From assembly GCA_037349105.1 (NCBI GenBank), contig JAYJMM010000066.1:186001-250000 (forward strand): a DNA stretch of 64,000 nt, read 5' to 3'. The notes below the pieces were generated by a model that worked only from the letters and a program-made list of their open reading frames with translations, was not told the DNA's origin and ran no database searches. Each line of letters begins with the position of its first letter. Within the stretch, counting starts at the first letter, position 1. This stretch comes from Limnomonas spitsbergensis (Eukaryota; Chlorophyta; Chlorophyceae; Chlamydomonadales). This document shows, piece after piece, positions 47,801 through 57,869 of this stretch. The position numbers and the translations under genes were made by a program.

Positions 47801-50246
47801 CCGAGTGCCAGCTCAACCGCCGGGCAATATCTGGATGTCCGGCTCGCCAGGTCCCACGGATCAGCCCGCTGCGCCGCCACCCCAGCAGCAGCCGCAGGGG
47901 AAGAATATGGCGCCCAAGCAGCAGCAGCAGCAGCAAGGGGGGGCAATGTCAGCAGCATCACCAGGGGGGGGGGCTCCAGCTCCTATACAGAAGCCCCCGG
48001 CACCCCCTCCTCGTGCGCCTGGCCAGGCGGCAACTGCTGGCTATATGCCCACTGGGGATCACGGAGAGGAGGCAGACAGGTGACTGACGGGCTACAGAGG
48101 TTTAGGCATTGGTTGATAAGAGGTTGTTGATGAGGTCTTCTGATGTCCAGTGTGGAAGAGAGGGGTGGGCCGGCCAGGCTGTGTGTTCTGTGTTAGGCGA
48201 GTGGTAGCCATAGGCGACCAGCAGGGGAGCCGCTGGAGTGTGCTGGATGGGCGATTTCAGCTTTTAGCCACTGGCCAAAAGAAGTAGGCTTGCCGAAAGC
48301 GAGTGCCTACGTTCACAATTTTCCACAACGGTAGCTCCCAGAAAAGGTTTAGTATACATTTTGAAATCAGAAATGCTGCGGCCTGGTGGTGTGGGTCAGG
48401 CGCATGAGGTGTGAAAGGCAGGTTCTGTTGACGGTTGAACTCATCACCGTTGGTGAACATGACTGATGCCACTCACCTCTCACTCGATCCATTCACCTGT
48501 TCCAGGGGGGCAGCGGATCAACTTAGCAAGGGCCCGGGACTGGCAGACATCGCCTCCTTGCCACCCCAGGAGACACTCAACCTGCCGCAAATGCAACCCC
48601 CCTTCACGCTTCAGGCGGCGCGACAAATCCTGGATGCTAGCCTGCTGTAAGTTTGAATCTGCTTGAGTGCCTGGTATACCTGCTGGTATGAAGGTGTTTC
48701 TGCTTTTTGTGTGTCTGCTGTTGTGTAGACACGTAGGCACTAGGCAGCGGGCTCTTGTCTAGGTAGGCATTGTGTGTTGCGACGTTGTGGGGTTTTTTCA
48801 TTCCTGTGTAATTGCATGGACTGCCCCCGTGTGACCTGGTGAGGGCGCTGGGGGGACTGCAGCATGGCCATAAGGGGCAGGGTGTCCCTCTCAGGGTGCA
48901 ATGGGGCTCTGTTCTCTTGGGGTGCTGCAGCTGCCTACAAGCCAGGGGGGCAGTTGGGTGCTGCTCTTCGGGCTGCAACAAGGGAGTGGCACTTGCAGAA
49001 GATGATGTACTCATGCACCTGTAGGCTCGGCTACCGGGCAATTGGAATCCCCCAGGCTGCTGTCACACCGCACACGCCATCCCTCCACCTGCCTACCCCT
49101 CCAATACAAACACATGAATCGATTTTTACCCCCCCACCCCCCCCCACCCCTTGAAGACCACCGTTGTCCCCCTCCTGTCCCCCCAGGCGTGCCATGCCCC
49201 AGCACTCAGATACTGAGTGGAAGAAGTACAAGCCCCGCCACCCCGCCGCCGTCCCCGCGTCCTTCCCTCGCTTCCAGCATGAGGTGGTGGACAACCCGGC
49301 ATTGTTCAGGCGGCTGGATCCTGAGTGCCTGTTCTTTGCATTCTACTTCCAGCCAGATTCCTATCAGCAGGTGAGCCCCCCCTGCTGCCAGGCACCTAGG
49401 AGGGGACAGTGCTGACCGCTGCGGAAGTAGATGTACAGGACGCCCCCAGCTCGTCAATTCTTGCGTCTGGAGCCATATGGTGACAGTGTAGGTGTGGCCT
49501 TGGCCCCCAGACAAAATTTCTCACGTCCCAGGGGGGTTCTGGAAGGGCTTTTTTGCTTTCTTCCACGCTTGTGCGGGGGAAGAGCCTGGAACGACTATGA
49601 CGATTCCTAATGTCAATGACGGATAATGCTCCTTCCGTACCTCTCTGATTTCATTCGTCCCGCGAGGACCCGGCCTCCTTTCAATTCCCGCACCACTCAG
49701 TCCCCGCTACCCCTGCCCCCCTGCCCCCTTTTCAGTACCTGGCTGCACATGAGCTCAAGCGTCAGTCGTGGCGGTTCCACAAGCATCACAATGCCTGGTT
49801 CCAGCGCTTCACAGAGCCCACCATCACCAGCGATGAGTACGAGCAGGGAGCGTACGTCTACTTTGACTACAACATAGTACATGATGACCTGCAGACTGGT
49901 GAGTGGGGGGCCCTGAAGGGGACACGGAGGGAGGCGGCAGGGAGGGACGGAAGCGCAGACAGCGCGGACCGTCATCCAAAGTTTGAAACTTGCACACAAA
50001 AATAACTCAAGAGGGCGTAATCAATTGAAGCCTGGACCCAGCTCATTCTCATTTTGCCTGACCCTGCTGTTAGGCGTCCACGCGGCCGAGCCTTGTTGAG
50101 CAGGGCCCAGAGGTGTAACGTCATTGACCCTGCTGTTGCCCGCAGGGTGGTGCTACCGGCGGAAGGAGAACTTCACGTTCCGGTATGATGCTCTGGAGGA
50201 TGAGCTGAGGCAGCAGCCAAACCCCGCTCCCACAGGGCCCGGGTGA
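41866..50246 (+). CDS. NOT3: CCR4-NOT complex subunit 3 (NOT3/CNOT3), 680 aa, 11 exons
   Basis: Exons: 41866-41958, 42178-42278, 42435-42636, 43291-43392, 46001-46108, 46754-46870, 47349-48079, 48506-48646, 49187-49370, 49736-49898, 50146-50246. They total 2043 nt with all phases consistent. The N terminus ([59 protein letters not shown]) is the conserved NOT3/NOT5 coiled-coil domain. The middle exon 7 encodes a charged helix, then a Pro/Ala/Gln-rich linker with a Q6 run. The C-terminal exons encode the NOT box ([57 protein letters not shown]). The protein is a scaffold of the cytoplasmic/nuclear deadenylase complex acting in mRNA decay. ATG at 41866 matches the usual MA-x-RKL start. All but the smallest introns carry repeats, and the last contains a retroelement insertion. 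Confidence 0.95.
43735..44510. repeat. ~22-bp minisatellite in NOT3 intron 4
   Basis: About 33 imperfect copies of ctgaatgcatggggctcaa with an a[c/t]ac-type spacer. Unit length varies from about 21 to 27 bp. It creates spurious short frames on both strands. Confidence 0.9.
44996..45952. repeat. 38-bp minisatellite in NOT3 intron 4
   Basis: About 25 copies of a 38-bp unit (ctcaccaacaacccagtatg, then aatgaggcatcccccc). Copies are almost identical, varying mainly in C-run length and in gcatccc/gcacacc/gcaaccc. One unit near 45490 lacks the ctctcac part. The array ends about 50 bp before the acceptor of exon 5. Near-identity indicates a young, actively homogenised array. Confidence 0.95.
46447..46735. 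repeat. 22-bp minisatellite in NOT3 intron 5
   Basis: About 13 copies of ctgccctgcccactgctcca plus tg, ending 18 bp before the acceptor of exon 6. Because 22 is not a multiple of 3, the three + frames share the same 22-residue periodic translation, an artefact. Confidence 0.95.
50072..50124 (+). mobile_element. 53-bp retroelement box insertion with 13-bp target-site duplication in the last NOT3 intron
   Basis: A box copy in + orientation (aggcgtccacgcggccgagc ... gtgtaacgtcat) is bracketed by a perfect 13-bp direct repeat tgaccctgctgtt at 50059-50071 and 50125-50137. Target duplication plus extreme 5' truncation is the signature of target-primed insertion of a non-LTR element's 3' end. It sits 8 bp upstream of the CAG acceptor at 50143-50145. 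Confidence 0.9.
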
Positions 50247-51072
50247 CGGGGATGAATTCACACTTGCCCCACACATCCCCCCCACATGCGGGATGTGTAC
50301 CCTGTTTGCCCCAGCGTGAGGCTCATTGATGGAGAGTGTTTGAGTTCACAGTGCTCCTGTCTGGAGGAGTGTGCTCGCGAAGTGCGGCAATTGTACAGTA
50401 CTGACGGGACGAAGGGGGGCAAGCATGGCTTCGTTTCTTCCACCCCTGTTGTGAAGGTCCATGCTGGTATCTATGTACAGTCATATTAAACCCCGACTGA
50501 TGTCTCCTTTTTGTTTGCCGGTGTTGTGAGAGCAACCCGCAGTCTGTTCCAACGATGTGTCGTGGTCCAAAATGGCCAATCTTGGAATGATGAGGCGCAT
50601 ACCGAGACGGATTCCATTCCGCTGTAGCAGTGAAGGCCCATGTGAAGTTCAGTCCAACAGAGTATTACATTTGATGCATGGGACATGTGCCCGTAAAGTG
50701 GTACAAGTACTTGATACTCATTCTCGGTGGTTCTAAAATGGTCCCCTTCGGCAGTTTTATAGAAGTGTGACTGCATCTCATACATGAGAGGTACTCTTCA
50801 AGGGTGACACTAGATGGCCAGGCCGTATCGGCATTGCCTTAAGGGTCAACCAGCAGCTGATGTACCGTTAAGAGTCACCGTCCTGACTCGGGAGCCTTGT
50901 CGAAATCAAGAGTGGGGACGTGTAGGAGATGAGCTCTTGCATCCCACAAATCTAGATTGAACAGAGGACTTCAGCATGGATGTGGCCCTCCTTCATCTCT
51001 ATATGGCCTGAGATCGCCTGGCCTGTACGGTATTTCATATGGATGCACTTCCCCTTGACGTAGGCACAGAAG
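50247..51072. other. NOT3 3' flank and left flank of the split-repeat element
   Basis: Probably includes the NOT3 3' UTR. No other gene recognised. Contains the 27-bp sequence at 50667-50693 shared with 40491-40518. Confidence 0.45.
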
Positions 51073-51080
51073 TGTGACGT

Positions 51081-51325
51081 CTGTCGCACCATAAAGCAGT
51101 AAACGTGCCAATATGGTAAACTCCGGAATCTCCGGTGAAGGCGCCTTAGAGAAGTGTCCTTCTACTCATAAACACGGTACATTACCGTACACACAGACTC
51201 CTTGTACTTCAGACAAGAGCTGTTAACTGGCTACTGTAAGGTTCGGCCCTAGCAGGAAGTCTCTCTGCCTAGGGGTAAGTCTGGGTGTCCCTGTCTCGTG
51301 GGTACCGCCCCTACTACTTCACTCG
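51081..51325 (-). repeat. Split direct repeat, type B2 (outer copy A)
   Basis: Starts ctgtcgcaccataaagcag and ends ctactacttcactcg. It is paired with 51968-52212 over exactly 245 bp with only a few substitutions (for example ccggtgaag versus ccggtaaag, and cttctactc versus cttcgactc). Confidence 0.93.
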
Positions 51326-51965
51326 AGAGGTTTGCTTCAGGTCCGTGGCGGACTTCTTCCCCACATAGTGGCGGACGCCTACGGGCGGACTCAGTGACTA
51401 CACACTGGCCGCGGATGCGCAGCGCGTTAAGCTGTGGCTGGAACTTCTAGATGACAGACACGGAGCTGGTCACTTGTAAAGCTTAACTGCTGGCCCTTCA
51501 GATAGCTGATCTGACGGGTCGCTGAGTCACTCACCGCGTGAAGCGGGGGATGTCGTAGCCGTAGACTGCGGGCGGTGTCCCAGGTCGGGCTGGGCGTCTA
51601 GCTGAGGATAACTAGGTTGCTATGTCGGCTCTGAGGCTGAATTAGGCTTGATCGTCTTCGTGCCTTCGTGGTACTGGCGTTATTGGTATTCACAGGGTAT
51701 ATCTTGGGATGATAGCCGTTGCTGATTACAATTAGAGGCCTGTCCACTTAAAAGGAACGAAGTAAGTGTCAAGCGTGCAAGCCGGGATTCAAAGGTCCCG
51801 GCAAGCCCTATTTACTGAGTACGGGAAATCTGCTACACTTCACACTTAAGCGGGATTCTGGGTCTCAGTTCAAATCCGGAGACTCCGCAGATAAGCTGTG
51901 GAGGCTCCGCGGCCGCTAACTGCGGTCTAAACGGTTCTGTCACGTATACGGTAATATACTGTGAC
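51324..51965 (-). repeat. Split direct repeat, type A2 (copy B)
   Basis: Starts cgagaggtttgcttcaggtc and ends ggtaatatactgtgac. It is paired with 58955-59596 over exactly 642 bp. The minus-strand short frames inside it are not genes. Confidence 0.93.
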
Positions 51966-51967
51966 AG

Positions 51968-52212
51968 CTGTCGCACCATAAAGCAGTAAACGTGCCAATA
52001 TGGTAAACTCCGGAATCTCCGGTAAAGGCGCCTTAGAGAAGTGTCCTTCGACTCATAAACACGGTACATTACCGTACACACAGACTCCTTGTACTTCAGA
52101 CAAGAGCTGTTAACTGGCTACTGTAAGGTTCGGCCCTAGCAGGAAGTCTCTCTGCCTAGGGGTAAGTCTGGGTGTCCCTGTCTCGTGGGTACCGCCCCTA
52201 CTACTTCACTCG
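51968..52212 (-). repeat. Split direct repeat, type B1 (inner copy A')
   Basis: Inner 245-bp copy, following TGTGACag and preceding the C/G-rich start of the internal region (cccccccgctcctcagc). Confidence 0.93.
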
Positions 52213-53480
52213 CCCCCCCGCTCCTCAGCGTTAAGCCTATCGGGCATGCGCTGGGAGCCGGAAAAAGGGGTCGGTACTGTAAGAAAGAAACTTCTGGCAA
52301 TATGTACACCTCAGAAGATCAAAATATCAAAGCAAATCTGCCTGGTTCAGGCCGTCCTCCGCATCTGCCTGGTTCAGGCTATTTTCAAAGCAAAATCTGT
52401 ACGCCCAGAACTCGTCAGTTCCCTATCACTGAAGCCTCCTAACATCTGACTGCGATCCAGCCAGTGGGGGGGGGGGGGGGGGGAAATCCCCTGAAGAAAA
52501 TCCACTGCAGGAAATGTGCTGCAGGACATCCACACAAGGAAATTCATCAAAGAAAAAATTCACTGAAACCCGTGGCGGACCCTAGGTCCACCCACGGTTC
52601 TGCACACTTGACAAAGGCCTCTGGGACCCTGATCTCTCTCCGGCCTGATCGGGGCACACAGAATCCGGTACCGTCACCAGTGTCATGCTTGGTTGCAGGC
52701 AATAAAGGGTCAGAACCCATCAGAAACCCTCAGCAACCATCAGAAAGCATCAGAAACCATCAAAAATCATCAGAAACCATCAGAAATCATCAGAAACCAT
52801 CAGAAGTCATGAGAAATCAGAATCTTTAAACTTCTAGAAAATATGTACGTAGAAGCTCAAATCATCTTCCGCAAATCTGCCTGGTTCAGGCCTTCTTCAA
52901 TCAGAACTAAAAAAAATCCACCGAGTTTCAGCTGAAGCGCAATGCGCAGAATCCTACGAATTCAAGCTGTTCAGCCCACTACTGGCTATCAAACAGAGAA
53001 ATTTCGAAGTTATCAGGTCAAGCTAAGAATAACCGCTGCTCTCGCCCCACTGCGCCATAGCCGCCTGGTCTTCACTGGCCACAGGAAATGTGCGCCGTAG
53101 CATGCAGCGTGATGTGCTCCCTACTGTGGTATCATTGCCCGAGTTGACTAATTCTCCTCGCTCATCATCGTCATAACATATGTACTACCGTAGCCTTGCT
53201 GCTATGGTGTTTTGAGAAACAAATTTTCACTATGCTGCTGCGATAGCTTTAACTCCACTCCTGCATCTTCCGTCTTTGGTCCGCTGGCTGCCGGCCCACT
53301 GCCTGCCGGGTACTAGGACAAGCCGCGCTGCGTCTGCATTTTCTGCTCTGTAGGCGCCTGCCCGCTCCTTGCCAGTTACGGCGTGGGTAACGTCACGTGC
53401 TCAGCGGCCTTGCCGCTCTGGGCTCGGCCTCAGGTCTCGGTAAGCTCCGCAAGGGCTGACTCCTCCTCTTTGTTGGAAGC
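52213..53480 (-). other. Element 3' non-coding region
   Basis: Lies downstream of the Gag stop on the element strand. It contains a run of about 18 G (52467-52484) and a 10-bp tandem motif (cagaaaccat and variants, about 52709-52815). No open frame or motif of a polymerase or recombinase was seen in any frame. Confidence 0.6.
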
Positions 53481-56400
53481 CTAGCGCCACCTTGGCCCAT
53501 CTATGGACCGCTCGCTGGGTGACACTGGCTTCTCGTCATCCAAGGAATATCTTTCTTCAAAAAGTCTCTCCCTCCAAGAAGCCTCTCGCGCCTCCTCCTC
53601 CTCATCCGCCTCTTCCTCCTCTTCCATCTCATTCTCCTCTTCTGCCTCTTCCATCTCATTCTCCTCTTCTGCCGTAGGCCTGTGATCTGTGACCATCAGG
53701 TCCCCCATTTCCAGGGCGAACTTCTCCCACAGCACCACCTGCTGCGTCAGCACAGTGATCTGCTCCTCATCGGTCATGCACAAGTACCCTGGCACAGTGA
53801 TCACGAACTTGCTCAGCTTGACCCTGGTGGCCACTGGCAGCCCCTCATAGAACATGTGCGAGACCGAGTGCCTTCTGCCAAAGTAGTCCACTGCATCCCT
53901 CGAGATCTGCAGCAGCTCTGCTGTGGACAGTACTCTGTGCGCAAACGCCTCCACTGCCTCCTCTGGCTTGACCTCTGGATCCAAGGTTGTTTTGACTCCC
54001 AGCTTGAGGTTGGTGATCGCGGATCTCTCATCCGAGGTCGGCTTCCCCACCTCCTCCTTTACCACCCTGATCCACAGGGTAAGCAGGGAAACCGCACAGC
54101 ACTGCTCCTCTGCTGGAGCGGCCCACTGCCCCCTGATCCTTTCCACCTCCTTGGTGGCCCTGTCCCCTGCATGGGGCGCTGCCCTGATGGCCACCATCAA
54201 CGGCCCCACACTGGCAGGCTTGTTGTTCCACAACCTGGCCAGGGATCGCACGAGCATGGCCATGGCCGAGGGTGACTGGCAGGATCCAACAATTTCCCCT
54301 GCCACCACGGCCAGCGCCGGTGGTTCATCCGACAGCGCCAGTCTGTTGTGTGATCCCCAATAGCCACACGCTTGGCAATATTTCTTGGCTGCAACCGCGC
54401 CCGGGTGTGACATATCCAACACCGGCACGTTGCCTTGGATAGCTGGAATTTTGGTATATTTGGCCACCCCTGCCAGCTGCAGGACCATCTGCTGCAGCAG
54501 CTGCATATTCACCCTTGCCTGCTCCCTATCGAGCCTCTTCATTTCCTGGTCGCTGGACTCCCGCCTGGCCCTTGGCCCGCGCCTGTCCGCTCCACCGGAC
54601 CCCGACTCGTCTAAACTGGAGTCTGATCCAGATCCGCTACTGTCGCCCCCTGATGGGCTGCGACTGCGCTGGTACTGGCTGTTTCTGCGGCCAGCCCCAT
54701 CCTGGGCTTGTCCGCCCCCGGACGACTGTCTGCCGGCCCCGCTCGCGGAGCCTCTGCTCCTCTCGGGTGGCGGCTGATCAGCCTCATCTCTGCTTTTTCT
54801 CTCCTCTGGGCCAGATTCCCGAGGCTGTGATCCTCTGCCGGATTCTGCCTGCCCCCTGGGCAGCTTCTGGTTTGGCTCGCCTGGCTGTGTCATCCTGCCG
54901 TATTCTGCCGGCCCCCTGGGTGGCTCCTGGCTCTGCCAGTTTGGCTGTTTCCCTCCTGTGTAATTCCTGACGTAGGCATCAGATTGCGTTTCCCCTCTGG
55001 TTTCCTGCCTTCTTGGTCCACTGCTGCGTACACTGCCTGCAGGCTCGTCCTGTTGTGTTCCTCTTGCTGCGCCCTCTTGCCTTTTCCTCAGGAACTCCTC
55101 GATGTAATCCACCTGGGTTTCCTGGCATGTGTTCTCTTTGTCCTCGATTATGCGCAGGAGTGCATAAGACTCTTGCCTGTTTGCTCTGCGCGTTGCTACG
55201 CCTTGCTCAGCCATCCTGGCCAGCGATCGGCTAGTCAACTCCGCCCTTTCGCTGGCGGCTGGGCTACTGGCCCTGGGCTCTTCCCTGCCCCTTGGCCGCC
55301 CCCTGAGGCTTGGCTCGCTGCTGACCTCAAAAACCTCAGATCTGAGGGTTGGCGCGGTTCTTGCTTGCTGCTGCCACCTTTGGACTTCCCTGAGCTCCTC
55401 AGGCCGCTGCCCCGCTGTTTCAAATCCTTCCCATGCCTGGTCCTCCTCATCTTCTGGCTCGGATCCCGGTTCCACCTGATTTCCTGTTACCTCATTGCAC
55501 CACTCATCTGCGAAGGCCTTAACAGCCAGGGCTGCTTTGCGTCCAGCCCTTCCCTTGGATACCTGTCCAAGGGCGCTTAACAGCGTCGCCCTGTCCTGCC
55601 CTGTGTGGGGGATACCCAGCATGGCCTTTGTTGCCCATCCCCTCAGATGATGGGCCTTGAACTCCTCAATGGCTGTGACCTGGTCCTGGAAATGCAAGAA
55701 CGTCCTGGAGCAAACTTGCTTCCACAGGTCTGTTGCCCACTGCAAAATTCCTGCCCAACCGATCGGTCCTTCTGACTCCTCATTGCCGCACACTACTCCC
55801 CCAGTCCCGGAGCGCTCTGGCTCTCTAGGTCTGGTATCCTGCGCCTGTGCTGTACCTTGATAAAATCCGCGCAGGATTTCCTTGTGGCTGCCGCCTGCTC
55901 GCATCTGGCTGCTAGATCCCTCCTTGGGTGTCTGCACAGGTCTGCCCACACTGGGCGTAAACTTGGACAGCGGCGTCCCGTAAACTGTGGATCCCGCCCC
56001 TCTTTGAACCGGCACCCTGCGTGGCCGCATTGGCTGCCTTGGGCGCAGCCCTGTCACTGGCTGCCGCCCCTTCTCTTCTTGTATCGGATCAGGCAGCTCT
56101 TCCTCAGATATTAGGTCAGCCCACGGCTTTCCCACCGGTACAGCTGACTTTTCCTGTGGTTCTTTGCTGCTCTGCGGGGCCTGCCTGGTCACAGCAGGCT
56201 TGATCTCAGCTCCCTCGCGCTTGATCTCTGCATCACTGGCCTCAGCCGGGTCCTCACCCGGCTCCAGCCCCCTCTGGATGTTGGCATCCATGAGGTGCTC
56301 ACATGCACTGTCGCTGTGCTCGCACTCGAACCCGCAGAACATGCATACTCTTCCGGGGTAATACCTCATGGCCTGACGCATGGCATTGCGGGTGTCCATC

Positions 56401-57866
56401 TGCTGCTGACGGTCACCTGTTGCGCAATCCTCCCAGAGCCTGGCCAGCTCCACATCTGCAGGCACCGCAGCAGGGAATGCTACCAGGCACACATTCCTGC
56501 TGCTGCTGTTGTTCACGGGTGCTGGCACCGGAGACCTGCTGCTCCTAGCTTCATCCACGTCACTGTCAGCTGCCCTGTCTTGTGGCAACAGCGTCTGCAG
56601 TTTCTTTGCCAAGCGACGCTTCATCATCCTCAGCTGCCTGGTCATTCTCATCTGCCAGGCAATCCCTGGCTGCCTGGCCATCCACAGCTGCCTGGCCATT
56701 CCTTTGAGCTTCTGCTGGTACCAGTTCACCTTTTCCCTCAGCATGGGTATGGAGATCCCCTGCTCCTCTGACCCCTCAGGATTCTCTGCCGCCTCCAGCT
56801 GTTTGCTGGCCTGCCGGGCCGCCCCTGGTTCTGATATTGGCACCTGGACCCCTCCTGGAGCTGCTGCCACTGGTGGTGTGACAGGCCCATCCTCTTCTGG
56901 CTGGTGCATCTGCACCAGCACCGGCGCCTGCCTGTGCTCGTGGTCCTCAACCTCACTTGGTCCAACTGGTCCCTCAGCCACCTGTTGGTTCAGCTTCTGC
57001 TCCCACGGATGCAGTTGGTCCGGCTCGCAGCCGCCGGCCACCACAGGTGTCACATGGGCTGCCTCCCTCGACAAACACAAACGTGACGCCTGCACCTGCA
57101 GTTGGCCTGGCTCACAGCCACCGATCCCTACAGGTGTCACATGAATTGCCTCCCTCTGCAAGCACCGTCGTGACGCCTGCAACTGCAGTTGGCACGGCTC
57201 ACAGCCACCGGCCACCACAGGTGTCACAGGAACGTCCTCCATCTGAAAACACAGCCGTGACGCCTGCACCTGCAGTTGGCACGGCTCGTGGCCATCGGTC
57301 ACCACAGGTGTCACAGGAACTGCCTCTCTCTGCAAACACAGCCGTGACGCATGCACCTGCAGTTGGCCTGGCTCACAGCCAGCGGCCGCCACAGGTGTCA
57401 CATGGGCTGCCTCCCTCGGCAAACACAGCCGTGACGCATGCACCTGCAGTTGACCTGGCTCACAGCCACCGGTCACTGGTTTGGGTGAAAAAGCATTCCC
57501 TATTGGAACACAGTTGATCAGGTGCAGCTGCTCGCTAGCTACCGGGCTATCCTGCCTGGGTGGGCCGGCACTCTCTGCCGTAATACAGTTGATCAGGTGC
57601 AGTTGCTCGCTAGCTACCAGGCTATCCTGCCTGGGTGGGCCGGCACTCTCTGCCGTAATACAGTTGATCAGGTGCAGCTGCTCGCTAGCTACCAGGCTAT
57701 CCTGCCTGGGTGGGCCGGCACTCTCTGCCGTAATACAGTTGATCAGGTGCAGCTGCTCGCTAGCTACCAGGCTATCCTGCCTGGGTGGGCCGGCACTCTC
57801 TGCCGTAATACAGTTGATCAGGTGCCTGGGACTTGGCTCACTGTCACTGCTGAGGATATCAAACAT
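53481..57866 (-). CDS. Gag-like polyprotein (second piece), 1461 aa
   Basis: One long minus-strand frame. In order: four near-perfect ~25-residue repeats (HLINCITAESAGPPRQDSL...) at about residues 15-115; about six ~30-residue repeats of the type CEPGQLQVQASRLCL...VTPV to ~285; a basic coiled stretch; a Cys/His cluster VCMFCGFECEHSDSACEHL (possible zinc finger); long Gln/Arg/Ser/Gly-rich disorder; and, in the last ~300 residues, a helical segment with an ITNLKLGVKTTLDPEVKPEE core and FYEGLPVATRVKLSKFV. The last part resembles retroelement Gag capsid domains (many short helices, a ...F..GL......L motif). The C terminus is strongly acidic (EEEEADEEEEA). ATG at 57866 follows the upstream stop by 3 nt in the same frame. 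No protease, RT, RNase H or YR motif. Gag identity rests on context and general shape, not a diagnostic motif. Confidence 0.75.
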   Translation of the reverse strand: MFDILSSDSEPSPRHLINCITAESAGPPRQDSLVASEQLHLINCITAESAGPPRQDSLVASEQLHLINCITAESAGPPRQDSLVASEQLHLINCITAESAGPPRQDSPVASEQLHLINCVPIGNAFSPKPVTGGCEPGQLQVHASRLCLPREAAHVTPVAAAGCEPGQLQVHASRLCLQREAVPVTPVVTDGHEPCQLQVQASRLCFQMEDVPVTPVVAGGCEPCQLQLQASRRCLQREAIHVTPVGIGGCEPGQLQVQASRLCLSREAAHVTPVVAGGCEPDQLHPWEQKLNQQVAEGPVGPSEVEDHEHRQAPVLVQMHQPEEDGPVTPPVAAAPGGVQVPISEPGAARQASKQLEAAENPEGSEEQGISIPMLREKVNWYQQKLKGMARQLWMARQPGIAWQMRMTRQLRMMKRRLAKKLQTLLPQDRAADSDVDEARSSRSPVPAPVNNSSSRNVCLVAFPAAVPADVELARLWEDCATGDRQQQMDTRNAMRQAMRYYPGRVCMFCGFECEHSDSACEHLMDANIQRGLEPGEDPAEASDAEIKREGAEIKPAVTRQAPQSSKEPQEKSAVPVGKPWADLISEEELPDPIQEEKGRQPVTGLRPRQPMRPRRVPVQRGAGSTVYGTPLSKFTPSVGRPVQTPKEGSSSQMRAGGSHKEILRGFYQGTAQAQDTRPREPERSGTGGVVCGNEESEGPIGWAGILQWATDLWKQVCSRTFLHFQDQVTAIEEFKAHHLRGWATKAMLGIPHTGQDRATLLSALGQVSKGRAGRKAALAVKAFADEWCNEVTGNQVEPGSEPEDEEDQAWEGFETAGQRPEELREVQRWQQQARTAPTLRSEVFEVSSEPSLRGRPRGREEPRASSPAASERAELTSRSLARMAEQGVATRRANRQESYALLRIIEDKENTCQETQVDYIEEFLRKRQEGAARGTQQDEPAGSVRSSGPRRQETRGETQSDAYVRNYTGGKQPNWQSQEPPRGPAEYGRMTQPGEPNQKLPRGQAESGRGSQPRESGPEERKSRDEADQPPPERSRGSASGAGRQSSGGGQAQDGAGRRNSQYQRSRSPSGGDSSGSGSDSSLDESGSGGADRRGPRARRESSDQEMKRLDREQARVNMQLLQQMVLQLAGVAKYTKIPAIQGNVPVLDMSHPGAVAAKKYCQACGYWGSHNRLALSDEPPALAVVAGEIVGSCQSPSAMAMLVRSLARLWNNKPASVGPLMVAIRAAPHAGDRATKEVERIRGQWAAPAEEQCCAVSLLTLWIRVVKEEVGKPTSDERSAITNLKLGVKTTLDPEVKPEEAVEAFAHRVLSTAELLQISRDAVDYFGRRHSVSHMFYEGLPVATRVKLSKFVITVPGYLCMTDEEQITVLTQQVVLWEKFALEMGDLMVTDHRPTAEEENEMEEAEEENEMEEEEEADEEEEAREASWRERLFEERYSLDDEKPVSPSERSIDGPRWR

Positions 57867-57869
57867 GGA

